NCBI GenBank assembly: GCA_028716385.1
Contig: JAQUPX010000005.1
Span: forward strand, 248,250 to 312,249
Source: a bacterium
GTDB taxonomy: Bacteria; Hydrothermota; UBA3073; JACQXS01; JAQTXJ01
Direction: 5' to 3'
Length of the DNA: 64,000 nucleotides
This document shows positions 26,093 through 35,222 of this stretch, one piece after another. The position numbers and the translations under genes were made by a program. Under the pieces are notes generated by a model, which was given only the letters and a program-made list of their open reading frames with translations, had not been told where the DNA came from and ran no database searches. The first letter of the stretch is position 1; each line of letters opens with the position of its first letter.

Positions 26093-27484
26093 TTACCGCA
26101 TTAATACTATCTTTTTAGTTTCTGTAATATTTCCCGCTATGAGTTTAGCGAAATAAATACCGGATGATAAACCTTGAGCGTTCCACGTGACAGTGCTTCC
26201 GCCTGAGGCGGATGAGCGGTTGGCAGACAGAGGAAATGATTTGACTATTTTCCCTGCAATATCATAAATCGCAAGGCTAAATCCGCCTGATGCGGACCCT
26301 ACATTTGAAGGAAGGGAATAAGAAATAATCGTTGAATTAACAAACGGATTTTTTTCTATCTCTAATTTTGTATTGTGATATTTGATGTTTGATATTTCTT
26401 CTACGCCGGTTCCCGGGTCTATTCTCATTAGCCATAGGTCGCTACTGCCGTAGAGAGATGTCCCTCCCGTAACAATATATCCGTTGTCCGGAGTTGTGTG
26501 AACGCAATAGCTGTAATTACCGTAATAACCGCTACTAATTAATTCATTGCCCCAGTTAAATATACCTGCATTGTTCGTTTTTACGATTTGGGCGTTAAGA
26601 GTAACCATAACATAGCCATTGTCTTTATCTATATCCACATAAGTCCCTTCCGAATAATAGTTAAAATTTTTCGTCCAAAGAATACTCCCATTCCCATTTA
26701 TTTTGAGAAGGCGTGGATAATTATAATTACTTTTCCCGCTAATTATATAATTCCCGTCAGTAGTTCGTTGAATGCATGTTCCTTTATCGCCAGAATAAGA
26801 GGGACTTAATTGTTTTGTCCATAAAGTATCTCCATTTATATCGGTTTTTAAAATCCAAAAGTAATTAGAAGAATTAAAACTTCCCACGACCATATACCCA
26901 CTGCCCGGAATTTCACATACCCCATAACCATAATCCTGCCATGTTCTTCCAAACTTTTTTGCCCATAAGCTATCACCATTCGCATTGGTCTTGAGTAACA
27001 CGAGATTTGCACTACTGTCATAGTTAAAGCCGGTTATTATATAGCCGGAATCTATGGTTTGTCTTACGCAGTATCCGCACTCATTCTTCGTAGGAGCAGT
27101 GTTAAAAGTTTTCGTCCATACTGTATCGCCTTCAGCATTTACTTTTACGAGCCATATATCTTTACCCGAAGAAGATGAATAAGCGCCTGTCAATATACAA
27201 CCTCCGTCAAAAGTTGTATCCATTGAATATATAGAATCATTACCACTTCCACCAAAAGTTTTACTCCAGAGAAAAACACCATCTTTGTTGACTTTTAATA
27301 ATAAACCATTATCATTGCCGGTGCCGGTATCGGCATAACCTGCCGCAATATAACAGCTGTCCCGTGTAACTACGACGGCACGACCGACAGCGCTTCCACC
27401 TCCATCAAAAGTCCGCATCCATGTTGTGGAATGAAGGTTGCTCGCCGATAGACAAATAGTTAAAATACGATAAAAATTACGCAT
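26093..27484 (-). CDS. Exported propeller-like repeat protein with C-terminal sorting domain (type 1)
   Basis: 463 residues: a short N-terminal signal, about seven repeats of roughly 50 residues built around the pattern YIITG-x-G-DTLW-TK-FGG (for example NANGDSLWAKKFGR), then a sorting domain from about 380 with KNPFVNSTIISYSLP, SLAIYDIAGKIVKSF and GIYFAKLIAG, ending IVLMR. The sorting tail suggests export by a Por/T9SS-like route, whose machinery is not in the window. Two perfect or near-perfect palindromes are inserted in the sorting domain, each encoding SASGG. It follows a homologous gene after 6 nt. Confidence 0.8.
   Translation of the reverse strand: MRNFYRILTICLSASNLHSTTWMRTFDGGGSAVGRAVVVTRDSCYIAAGYADTGTGNDNGLLLKVNKDGVFLWSKTFGGSGNDSIYSMDTTFDGGCILTGAYSSSSGKDIWLVKVNAEGDTVWTKTFNTAPTKNECGYCVRQTIDSGYIITGFNYDSSANLVLLKTNANGDSLWAKKFGRTWQDYGYGVCEIPGSGYMVVGSFNSSNYFWILKTDINGDTLWTKQLSPSYSGDKGTCIQRTTDGNYIISGKSNYNYPRLLKINGNGSILWTKNFNYYSEGTYVDIDKDNGYVMVTLNAQIVKTNNAGIFNWGNELISSGYYGNYSYCVHTTPDNGYIVTGGTSLYGSSDLWLMRIDPGTGVEEISNIKYHNTKLEIEKNPFVNSTIISYSLPSNVGSASGGFSLAIYDIAGKIVKSFPLSANRSSASGGSTVTWNAQGLSSGIYFAKLIAGNITETKKIVLMR
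26198..26212. repeat. Coding palindrome TCCGCCT-G-AGGCGGA, copy in sorting domain
   Basis: A perfect 7-bp-arm palindrome, in frame in the 26093-27484 gene. Identical to 36554-36568 and one base different from 26282-26296. Confidence 0.75.
26282..26296. repeat. Coding palindrome, variant copy (TCCGCCTGATGCGGA)
   Basis: A second in-frame copy 70 bp from the first, encoding SASGG just before the SLAIYD strand of the sorting domain. One arm position is mutated. Confidence 0.65.
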
Positions 27485-27490
27485 ATAAAA

Positions 27491-28894
27491 TTACCTCATT
27501 ATAATTATTCCTTTTGTAATATTTTTATGTTCGGTTTCCAGTTTTAAGAAATATTTTCCGGTTGCAAGCAGTTTTGTGTTCAGAGTTACTGTATTTTTAT
27601 TGGCAGCGCTGCCGGTAAACAAAGACATTAATTTTTTGCCTGTCATATCATAAAGGTTAAGTTTGATTTTTTCACCTGCATTACAACAAAACGATACCTT
27701 TGCAAAAAAGATTACCGGGTTAGGAAAAACAGAAAGTTGTAATTCCGTGTTTGAAGAAAGTTCTTCTACCGCGGGGCAGTAATAGTTCATATCGGAGTCT
27801 TTGAACCCGCCTATAATCCACATATCTTTTTTCCCTTCACCAAAAGAGTTTGTGCACCCGGTTATGACATACGAACTGTCCGGTGTTTGCAAAACAGAAT
27901 ATGCGTAATCATTATTATTACCATTAAACATTGAGTAGAATCCGGAACAAGTGTATTCAGGTTTTATGATTGCGCTATAATTCCCTCCTATCGCTATTGT
28001 ATATCCTCCATTAGTGTTTTCTATTATATCATATCCGGAAATATTGGAAATACTGGAAATACCGGGAATATAAAAAAGAGATAGCTCATTACAGAAAAGC
28101 ACATTTCCCGAGGAGTTAACGTTTACTACCAAAGGGGATCCAGATTTTCCTCCTGTTGCCATATATCCTGAGTCCTTCATTTCCATAACGGAAAATAAAG
28201 AGTCATTTCCCGCAATGCTAAATGTTCTTGTCCAGAGAGTGTCTCCGTTTATATTGGTTTTTATGAGCCAGCCACCGGGACTATATCCGTATCCGGTTAT
28301 AATGTATCCGCTATCGCGAGTGTTTTTAACGTCTCTTGCAATACCGAAATTCTCAAACGCCTGTTCCCACGATATATTGCCATCTTGGTCTAATTTTATC
28401 ATCAGTGCAGTTATGTAGTTTTTTGTGCCGACGGCTATATATCCACTGTCTGCAGTCTGTGCAACAGAGTATATACAATAATCAGAAGAGTCAGAATCTC
28501 CGTATATTTTCGTCCACAATGTGTCCCCGGTTATATCTGTTTTTATAAACCATCCACTGTTTTTCGCTGTTCCGAAAGATTGTGTATATCCCGCAAGGAT
28601 GTATCCATTATCTAATGTTTTATAAACCGAATAAATACAATCCGAATCAGCGTTACCAAATGTTTTTTCCCATATAGGAATGCCAATGCTGTCTGCTTTT
28701 ACAAGCCAACCATCCATCATGCCGGCACCATAAGACTCCGTATATCCTGCAACCGTATAATTACCATCACTATTTAAGCATATTGAATATCCGCAATCAT
28801 TTTCGCTTCCCCCACAAGTTCTGAGCCAAACGTTACCGTATATATTGTTAATAGAAACAAAACACAGAAATAAAACAAATTTATATAATTTCAT
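27491..28894 (-). CDS. Exported propeller-like repeat protein with C-terminal sorting domain
   Basis: 467 residues: signal peptide (KLYKFVLFLCFVSINNIYG), about seven ~50-residue repeats (ENDCGYSICLNSDGNYTVAG, NINGDTLWTRTF), and a sorting domain (SVFPNPVIFFAKVSF, LNLYDMTGKKLMSLF, GKYFLKLETE) ending GIIIMR. It is homologous to the downstream gene at 26093-27484 and to the plus-strand genes at 42303, 51759 and 61360. The two genes form a minus-strand pair. Likely a cell-surface or secreted structural protein; ligand unknown. Confidence 0.8.
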   Translation of the reverse strand: MKLYKFVLFLCFVSINNIYGNVWLRTCGGSENDCGYSICLNSDGNYTVAGYTESYGAGMMDGWLVKADSIGIPIWEKTFGNADSDCIYSVYKTLDNGYILAGYTQSFGTAKNSGWFIKTDITGDTLWTKIYGDSDSSDYCIYSVAQTADSGYIAVGTKNYITALMIKLDQDGNISWEQAFENFGIARDVKNTRDSGYIITGYGYSPGGWLIKTNINGDTLWTRTFSIAGNDSLFSVMEMKDSGYMATGGKSGSPLVVNVNSSGNVLFCNELSLFYIPGISSISNISGYDIIENTNGGYTIAIGGNYSAIIKPEYTCSGFYSMFNGNNNDYAYSVLQTPDSSYVITGCTNSFGEGKKDMWIIGGFKDSDMNYYCPAVEELSSNTELQLSVFPNPVIFFAKVSFCCNAGEKIKLNLYDMTGKKLMSLFTGSAANKNTVTLNTKLLATGKYFLKLETEHKNITKGIIIMR

Positions 28895-28986
28895 TTTATC
28901 TTTTATATACTTACAAAGTATCTAAAGGAAATGGTATTTTGTCAAGATTCTTTTTACAAATTCTTGAATAGGGACTATGTGCGAAA

Positions 28987-29559
28987 TTAAAAACTAATTG
29001 GTTCCCCATTATATGGTCCGTAGAGTATTTTAAAAATTGTGAATATCAGGCAGAGATAAGCTGTTGCAATAAGGATTTTATGCAGTTTCGTTAATCTTAA
29101 TTTCTCCTTATACTTGGATAATATTTTTTTTATAACAAAATTCAATATAAAAAATAATGAAAAGAATATCAGCATATTCAGTGAATTATCCCATACACCT
29201 GTAATAAAATAAGAAGCATACCAGAATCCCCACAGCCATAAAATATTTGTAAATAATGGATTTATACGCCATTTTTTGCTCGCATAAGTTTCAATTATTC
29301 CCAATACAGTCATTATCCCTATTAGAAGTAATGTTTTTAGTATTTCACTTTTATTGCCGGATAAAAGAGGCGGGATAATTAAAGTAGCTATAAAAGAAAT
29401 GCCAAAGAAGTAACCAACTGCCTTTTCGCTTTTTGACTCTTTTTCTACCTTAAATAATAAAAGATAAAGAAGAAACACTCCGACTGTGACCGTAAAAATT
29501 GTGCAAAGAATAAGTAATGGGAAACTTGATAATATTTTTTCCATACGATGCATCAACAA
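28987..29559 (-). CDS. Integral membrane protein of unknown function
   Basis: 190 residues with about six hydrophobic helices (for example LLILCTIFTVTVGVFLLYLL, FFGISFIATLIIPPLL, LKTLLLIGIMTVLGIIET, ILIATAYLCLIFTIFKILYG). No catalytic motif is recognised. Met6 is an alternative start. Confidence 0.6.
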   Translation of the reverse strand: MLMHRMEKILSSFPLLILCTIFTVTVGVFLLYLLLFKVEKESKSEKAVGYFFGISFIATLIIPPLLSGNKSEILKTLLLIGIMTVLGIIETYASKKWRINPLFTNILWLWGFWYASYFITGVWDNSLNMLIFFSLFFILNFVIKKILSKYKEKLRLTKLHKILIATAYLCLIFTIFKILYGPYNGEPISF

Positions 29560-29698
29560 TAAAAATTACTTTTTTCGCTCATTTGTTTGCCAGATATTAT
29601 CTGGTTATCCTGCTCTGCTGGATATTCCCGCTTTCGCGGAAATCCATATTTTTTTGACTTGATAATTTTCCGTTGCTTGCCATATAAGGTATTTACGT

Positions 29699-30295
29699 TT
29701 ATTTTCTGTTATATCCAATGGTTGCTCCGAGTGGACACAGAAAAGTGCTGGAGAATGCACTACCCAGTAACACACTATAAAAAAAGTCTCTTTCTATTTC
29801 CGGCGAATGATGTGTAGCCATAAGTATAGTGCTGCCTAAAATGGATACGGAAAGACCTCCGACAGCTCCCAAAAATGCATTGCGAAAGGATTTTTTATCT
29901 TTGTTTAGGAGTTCTCCAATAGAATATACACCCAATGAACTTCCTAAAACAGTACTCGTATTCCATACCAGTAATTCTCCATTACCGGAAGAAGTCCAAC
30001 CTAATATGCCAATAGGAATACTTAATACGTAGAATGCAGGCAATTCCGTTAACAGCCCTCCTAGATACTCGCATATATACTTAACCGAATTGTCTTCCTG
30101 CGGATAATGATAATCTGGAGGGATATACCACGAAGGTAAAGAATCATTCATCGCAAAATTAGTATAAGAATATGACGATGGGGAAAGATCCAATTTTGGT
30201 CCACTATCCGCAAATACTAAGCAAGTTTGCATCATTCCACACAGAATTAATATTTGTATGAAAGTGGGACATAGAGTCATTGCTTTATGTTTCAT
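29699..30295 (-). CDS. Exported membrane-associated protein of unknown function
   Basis: 198 residues. A signal-like N-terminus (FIQILILCGMMQTCLVFA) and, after a polar stretch (25-75), three or four Gly/Ser-rich hydrophobic segments (LPAFYVLSIPIGILGW, NAFLGAVGGLSVSILGSTIL, SVLLGSAFSSTFLCPLGATIG). This is the layout of small exported proteins with a glycine-zipper-like membrane region. No family is assigned. Confidence 0.55.
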   Translation of the reverse strand: MKHKAMTLCPTFIQILILCGMMQTCLVFADSGPKLDLSPSSYSYTNFAMNDSLPSWYIPPDYHYPQEDNSVKYICEYLGGLLTELPAFYVLSIPIGILGWTSSGNGELLVWNTSTVLGSSLGVYSIGELLNKDKKSFRNAFLGAVGGLSVSILGSTILMATHHSPEIERDFFYSVLLGSAFSSTFLCPLGATIGYNRK

Positions 30296-30536
30296 ATTTC
30301 CTCAAAGCGACATTTTTATTTTCAAAGAGTCCCCCTGTTAAAATTGGAGGCATTGAAAGGCTAATAATGGCAACTAATCCAAATTTCCATTCCAAAAGGA
30401 AGCTGCTACGAACATAGTTACAAATAATGCGAATAAAATAGATAGTATTCTTGGCAACCGGTATAAACATTTTTTTCTTTTCATTCCTTGTAATACTTCT
30501 TTTTGATTAAGAACATACAAATTGAAGTCAATAACT

Positions 30537-31256
30537 TTAAATACCTTTTTCATTCTTTTTATTCTTTACAAGCAGACCAGGCAATTCGTTCAGACTCGTA
30601 ATTCTCTCAGCCCATTCCGGTGTCTTAATTCTTTTATTACGAACTATGTGGACAAAACGTATGCCTAGTGAGTGCGCTCCTACTCCATCGGTATCAACTT
30701 GATCTCCAACCATCACGGTATTTTTTGATGTTGCCCCCAATTCATTTAACACTCCTTGATAACACTCTGGTGATGGCTTTTTTGAGTTATATGTGTCAAA
30801 ACCTGCAATGATGTCAAAAAATGTTTTGTCAATGTCTATGCGTTTGAATAAATCGGTTATTTCATTCTCAAATGCATTCGAAAGTATGGCGAGTTTGTAA
30901 CCGGCAGACTTAAGTTTACGTAGTATTGGCAGGGTGTCATCATAAGTGACAATTTCGTTGTAATCTGACCATACTTCCTGCACGCGATTAGCAAGGCTTT
31001 TTAAATCTCCTTTAATGTTTAATGTCTTTAAAATCTCAATATCATATAAAACCCAGAACTCAGTTACTCTTCCCTTATACTTCTCCGGGACAATGCCTCC
31101 TTTCAGTAATGTTATTTCAGCTCTTTCTATTGCGTTTTTTACAAGTTTTAACGGTGTCGGATATCCCATTTGTAAAAGCACTTTATACCATACCGCATCT
31201 CCCGAGGATCCGCCAACAAGCGTGTTCCCTAAATCAAAAATGACGCTGGATGACAT
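30537..31256 (-). CDS. HAD-superfamily phosphatase
   Basis: 239 residues from the ATG at 31256. The frame continues upstream to 31325, but those residues overlap the comM remnant and are not family-like. Motif I is IFDLGNTL (Asp nucleophile, with the second Asp replaced by Asn), motif II is LAILSNAFE, motif III Lys is in NSKKPSPECYQGV, and motif IV is VMVGDQVDTDGVGA. A helical cap lies at about 15-95. Substrate unknown; likely a small phosphorylated metabolite. Confidence 0.85.
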   Translation of the reverse strand: MSSSVIFDLGNTLVGGSSGDAVWYKVLLQMGYPTPLKLVKNAIERAEITLLKGGIVPEKYKGRVTEFWVLYDIEILKTLNIKGDLKSLANRVQEVWSDYNEIVTYDDTLPILRKLKSAGYKLAILSNAFENEITDLFKRIDIDKTFFDIIAGFDTYNSKKPSPECYQGVLNELGATSKNTVMVGDQVDTDGVGAHSLGIRFVHIVRNKRIKTPEWAERITSLNELPGLLVKNKKNEKGI

Positions 31257-31312
31257 TGTATTTTTATTGATTTTATTCCCCGGGTAAATTTTGGACAGTG
31301 ACCTGTCCCATA

Positions 31313-31831
31313 TTATCTTAACCAATATTTTCTGTCCAATGTGCGATATTGTATTGCCTCTGAGATATGAGCCGAGCTTATATCTTTTGCCCCTTCTATG
31401 TCGGCTATAGTTCTGCTGACTTTAAGAATACGACTATAAGCCCTTGCGGATAATCCAAACTTCTCTATCGCAAGTTTTAAAAGGTTTTCAGACGTTGAGT
31501 CCAGCACACAATATTTTTTTAAATCTTTTTGTGTTAATTGCGCATTACAATAAAGATTCTTATGTCCCGAATATCGCTCAATTTGAGATTTGCGCGCGTT
31601 ATTTACACGGTCACGAATTTTTACGGAAGGCTCTCCCGTCGCTTTGCTGATCAATTCTTTGTAAGGAAGAGATGGGACTTCTATATGTATATCCACGCGG
31701 TCAAGCAATGGTCCCGAAATCTTGGATATATATTTTTGAATCATCGCGGGAGAACAGGTGCAGTTATGATATAAGTCCCCGAAATATCCACACGGGCATA
31801 GATGCGTTGAGAATTCTAACAAATTATACAT
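31313..31831 (-). pseudogene. comM: C-terminal remnant of a ComM/YifB Mg-chelatase-like ATPase
   Basis: From the Cys at about residue 12 the protein matches the end of ComM (LCPCGYFGD, CTCSPAMIQKYISKISGPLL, DRVDIHIEVPSLPY, and LSARAYSRILKVSRTIADIE). ComM is normally about 500 residues with Lon-like and Walker A regions, all missing here. Homology begins abruptly near 31798, so the gene lost its 5' two thirds at a rearrangement. The first 11 residues (MYNLLEFSTHL) are not homologous. Intact ComM is a branch-migration helicase; this remnant cannot be active as such. Confidence 0.82.
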
Positions 31832-32079
31832 TTAAGTTTTCTATCCCACGACCTAAGCCAGAAAGCTACCCACTTAACCCTACAACTTTAGGAGAGAAAA
31901 TCCGACAGCACCGTATGAACTTAAATCTCTTCCAAAGAGAGGTAGCCGAGTTTATAGGTGTTGATAAAACTACTATTTGGTACTGGGAAAAGAATCGGTT
32001 CACACCTGAGCCTCGGTATCTCCCTACTATTCAAAAATTCCTCTCCCTTAAAGAACGAAACAAAGCCTTTATGACATAG
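31807..32079 (+). CDS. Short helix-turn-helix (XRE-like) protein, probably 5'-truncated
   Basis: The core PLNPTTLGEKIRQHRMNL, REVAEFIGVDKTTIWYWEKN and TPEPRYLPTIQKFL is a XRE-type helix-turn-helix of a small orphan family. The frame is open further left but only as antisense of the comM remnant. A TTG at 31807 is the latest plausible start. No ribosome-binding site is seen. It probably lost its 5' end at the same junction that truncated comM. Confidence 0.6.
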   Translation: MRILTNYTFKFSIPRPKPESYPLNPTTLGEKIRQHRMNLNLFQREVAEFIGVDKTTIWYWEKNRFTPEPRYLPTIQKFLSLKERNKAFMT

Positions 32080-32598
32080 GAAATAATATAATAGCACAAC
32101 ATTGTCAAGAAATTAAAAGGGATGCGATATTGCGAACCTAACATGTTGATGTTGGAGACGCGACAGAAACAATTCCGCAGTATACCATATACATAGAAAT
32201 TCCGTTCGACGGAATGGTGCTTCCTAAAAAGCGGAATCGCTCTCACCTTGGCGCTGTAGACATAATTTCTCCTTAGTTGGGTTTTAAAAATCTATCTAAA
32301 TATTTTTTAATAAATTTCTCTCGCATTGCAAAAACCTCTGTTAAATTAATTTAATTAATTACAAGAGAAAAATATGGATAAATGTCCATAAATATAGATA
32401 TTTGCAAAGGATTTTTTCTTGACAAGAATTAGAACAAGGAATGCAATATATCGTTTAATTTATTTCTTGACTTAGTAAAATTATGCAGATATGTAGAAAT
32501 AGATTTATGTAGAAATCAGAAAATTAATCAAGGGGAAATGAACATATCGTTTAATATATTAATATATGGCTATAACTTTTGGAACCCAAGGAGGCGAA
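32080..32598. repeat. Repeat-rich non-coding region upstream of two ParB-like genes
   Basis: It contains two copies of ATATCGTTTAAT (32448-32459 and 32544-32555), two copies of ATGTAGAAAT with 16-bp period (32491 and 32507), an inverted repeat ATGGA/TCCAT near 32374, and a dispersed ATTGCGAAC...AACATGTTG element at 32129-32166 with a relative at 51024. The layout resembles iterons or a partition site; no gene is seen. Confidence 0.5.
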
Positions 32599-32754
32599 AT
32601 GGCAAAATCTGTCCAGTCTAAAAAGATGCTTAAGCCGATATCCGTTGCTCCAAACAAAGATGGGTACAAAATCACACAGGGAAACAGAAGATACTATGGG
32701 GCAAAACAGGCAGGATTAAAAGAAATCCCCTGCCGGATAATAAAAAAAACATAA
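32599..32754 (+). CDS. Mini ParB-like protein (N-terminal domain fragment)
   Basis: 51 residues from the ATG at 32599, which is preceded by AAGGAGG; an upstream in-frame ATG at 32566 has no such site. MLKPISVAPNKDGYKITQGN and RRYYGAKQAGLKEIPCRI match the ParB/Spo0J nucleotide-binding core (family G-E-R-R becomes G-N-R-R). The helix-turn-helix and C-terminal domains are absent. It may be a remnant or a small dominant partner of the ParB-like gene that follows after 73 nt. Confidence 0.6.
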   Translation: MAKSVQSKKMLKPISVAPNKDGYKITQGNRRYYGAKQAGLKEIPCRIIKKT

Positions 32755-32827
32755 AGATAAACCCAAACAATAAAATGCATTTTATCATCACGATGTAACT
32801 ATTTGAAAAACAAGGAGTTAAGTTAAA

Positions 32828-33799
32828 ATGGAAGCGGAATTAGAGTATAAAATCATAGCGCTGGATAAGATTGTTCCGGGCAAGTTTCAGCTACGGTACG
32901 ATATAGCAGAGGAATTGCAGGAACTGGCAGAGTCTATCCGGCTCAAGGGAGTGCTTCAGTCGATATGCGTTAGCCCGAATGGCAAGGGATATGAGATTGT
33001 ATGGGGGCACAGAAGGTATTTCGCCTCATTGCTTGCCAATATGAAAGACATTCCCTGCCAGATAAAGAAAAATATTTCCAATGAAGACAAATTAAAATTC
33101 GCCCTTATTGAAAATGCCCAGAGAAAACAGCTCAATCCGATAGAAGAAGCCAAAACCTACAAACAATTATTGGAAGAACTCAAAATAACGCAGGAAGAGC
33201 TGGGGGAAATAGCCGGGAAAGACAGAACAGTCATAGTTCGCACGATTAAACTTTTGACCCTTCCTAAAGAAATTCGGGACGGTGTGGCACGTGCCACAAT
33301 TTCACCGGGACATGCTCGGGAGATATTAAGAATTGACGATGAGGTGCTGCAATTAAAGATTTATGCGATTGTCGTAGAGAATAACTTAAGTGTCCGTGAA
33401 ACGGAGAGAGGAGTAAACAGGTTGCTCAAGAAGCAGAAAGAAGATGGCAAAGAAACGGTGCGGGGAAGACCGGATATGCTTTTCTTCGCTATTTGTGACT
33501 GGATGACGGAAAATCTCGGTACGGATATGGTAAGGTTTAAGGAATGCAAACATAAACAGAAAATAGAGCTGTCGTTCAAAACAACGGATAAGTTAATAGA
33601 AATAGTAGGTAAGTTATCAAAACTCAAGCTGAATAAGGATAACCTTGAATCAATGCAAAAAACGTACGAGAAAAAATTGCCGAAGTCAATAAGAGATGGT
33701 GGGGAACGGATGAAATGCCAAAAGATAATAAGAAATGATGAAACAATGATAAATACGAGCTTGACAAAAGAGGGTGTTTCTTTCATTAATGTAATATAG
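32828..33799 (+). CDS. ParB/Spo0J-family DNA-binding protein
   Basis: 323 residues after AAGGAG. The N-terminal CTPase-type domain has GKFQLRYDIAEELQELAESI, LQSICVSPNGKGYEIVWGHR (GHRR replaces GERR) and ALIENAQRKQLNPIEEAKTY (the ENxQR block). The central helix-turn-helix has ITQEELGEIAGKDRTVIVRT and ISPGHAREILRI. The C-terminus is less conserved. Chromosomal ParB pairs with ParA; no parA is seen nearby, suggesting an accessory or plasmid-derived copy. Confidence 0.85.
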   Translation: MEAELEYKIIALDKIVPGKFQLRYDIAEELQELAESIRLKGVLQSICVSPNGKGYEIVWGHRRYFASLLANMKDIPCQIKKNISNEDKLKFALIENAQRKQLNPIEEAKTYKQLLEELKITQEELGEIAGKDRTVIVRTIKLLTLPKEIRDGVARATISPGHAREILRIDDEVLQLKIYAIVVENNLSVRETERGVNRLLKKQKEDGKETVRGRPDMLFFAICDWMTENLGTDMVRFKECKHKQKIELSFKTTDKLIEIVGKLSKLKLNKDNLESMQKTYEKKLPKSIRDGGERMKCQKIIRNDETMINTSLTKEGVSFINVI

Positions 33800-33810
33800 G
33801 GGTAATTGTT

Positions 33811-34035
33811 ATGAAAAAATTGGGTTTGTTTATAGGATTATTTATTTTTGTAATCCTCTTTTCACAACTTACAGCCATGCAAGCGCCTGACACTCTCTGG
33901 ACAAGAACCTATGGGGGCAGTAAGGAGGATTTAGCTACCTGCGTCCGTCAAACTTCAGGTAGCGGATATATCATAGTCGGATGGACAAAATCTTTCGGTA
34001 ATTTAGGTGGAGATATCTATCTTATAAAATTATGA
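33811..34035 (+). pseudogene. Truncated exported propeller-repeat protein
   Basis: 74 residues: a signal peptide (GLFIGLFIFVILFSQLTAMQA), then a single copy of the ~50-residue repeat found in 42303-43739 (PDTLWTRTYGGSKEDLATCV, GYIIVGWTKSFGN), then a stop after IYLIKL. The start of a longer gene of that family remains; the rest is gone. The stop overlaps the next start (ATGA), so it may act as a translated leader. Confidence 0.7.
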
Positions 34036-35060
34036 GAAAAATTCGGCTTCTTTTTGCAGGAATAATTGTATTTTGTAACCTGACTTATGCTCAGTACGAT
34101 GCTACCACAGGAAGCATAATTGATACTACGTTTCCCCCTCAAAAATTATCCCTACAAAAAAAAACGGCAACATACTCGGTTCTGTGGGATACTACGCATG
34201 GAATATACAGTAGCGACGACCTCCCTTCCGGAGAGTATAGCAGATTAACTGCTCTTTTAGATTCTAACGGTTATTACATAGATGTCGTTGGCACAGGTAT
34301 AGATTTCATGAATCTATCCGGTTACGATGTTATAGTAATTAATTCAGTATGCGTCTGGGATAGTCCTTACCAAGCCTCTGAAGTAGATTCTCTTACTCAA
34401 TATATTAAAAGAAAAAACGGGCGCGTATTGTTAATTGGGGACGGTAGTTTATATAAGGATGATTATATTGATTTCGCAGATACCAAAACTTTTGCTTTAA
34501 ATGCATTCAACTGGCTCTCGCAAACAGGCGGGATTTTAATAATGTCTGAAAATACAGATTGTCCTAATCAGAACATAGCTCCCGTAGCCAATGCGTTTAA
34601 TATGTATGTCGGGCTTTCCTATCTTTACCCTTCAGATTTATACTTCACGAATCTTGCGTCTCATAACGTTTTTTCAGGTGTTTCAAACATATACTTTAGA
34701 GCCGGGGGAGAAGTTTCTGCTTCGTTGCCCAGTGAAGCAATAGCATGGGATGATAATGGCAAGGCGACAATAGCAATCTACCCTGCCAGTGGAGGGATAG
34801 AGGAAAAATCAAAAATCAAAAATCAAATATCAAAATTGGAAATAAGAAAAAATAAGATTTATTTGGATGTGGCGAAGATGATAGATGTAAATATAAAAAT
34901 ATATGATTTATGCGGAAGAGAAAAGGGGACTATTTACATGGGAGTTTTAAGTAAAGGGAATTATACGTTTACGCCGAATATTCACAAAAATGGAATTTAT
35001 TTTGTGAGACTAAGTGCAGGGAAGTATAAGGAGATAAAGAAGTTGATATTAATGAAATGA
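34032..35060 (+). CDS. Exported GATase-like-fold protein with sorting domain (type 2)
   Basis: 342 residues: signal peptide (KIRLLFAGIIVFCNLTYAQ), a domain with YSVLWDTTHGIYSSDDL, GYDVIVINSVCVW and GRVLLIGDGSLY recalling the GATase1-like/DUF4350 fold, and a C-terminal sorting domain of the second subtype (NKIYLDVAKMIDVNIKIYDL, CGREKG, GNYTFTPNI, GIYFVRLSAG) ending LILMK. The function is unknown; the GATase-like domain has no obvious active-site triad. Confidence 0.75.
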   Translation: MRKIRLLFAGIIVFCNLTYAQYDATTGSIIDTTFPPQKLSLQKKTATYSVLWDTTHGIYSSDDLPSGEYSRLTALLDSNGYYIDVVGTGIDFMNLSGYDVIVINSVCVWDSPYQASEVDSLTQYIKRKNGRVLLIGDGSLYKDDYIDFADTKTFALNAFNWLSQTGGILIMSENTDCPNQNIAPVANAFNMYVGLSYLYPSDLYFTNLASHNVFSGVSNIYFRAGGEVSASLPSEAIAWDDNGKATIAIYPASGGIEEKSKIKNQISKLEIRKNKIYLDVAKMIDVNIKIYDLCGREKGTIYMGVLSKGNYTFTPNIHKNGIYFVRLSAGKYKEIKKLILMK

Positions 35061-35100
35061 AAAAGAAAACAGATAGAAACCACAAAATTTCACAGATTTT

Positions 35101-35167
35101 CCAGCTGAGCTGGATAAGTTGGAGCCCCGCAAAGCGGGATAGGGCCCCCTAATCCGCCAAAGGCGGA
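35101..35167. repeat. Cluster of short perfect palindromes
   Basis: In a 162-nt gap: CCAGCT/AGCTGG around one base (35101-35113), CCCGC/GCGGG around AAA (35126-35138), and TCCGCC/GGCGGA around AAA (35153-35167), the last related to the coding palindromes at 26198 and 36554. A good terminator is not seen, since no T-run follows. Confidence 0.6.
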
Positions 35168-35222
35168 AAGGGCTTCTTATAAGTTCTTTGCGGAACAAAG
35201 TCCAACTAAGAAGGGGGGAGAA

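Noticed and set aside
30285..30470. A 61-residue minus-strand frame upstream of the 29699-30295 gene.
   Set aside because: It overlaps that gene's start, has no ribosome-binding site and no recognisable family; probably chance.
32080..32598. A CRISPR array in the repeat-bearing region.
   Set aside because: Repeats are 10-12 bp, only two copies each and not regularly spaced with unique spacers; no cas gene is present.
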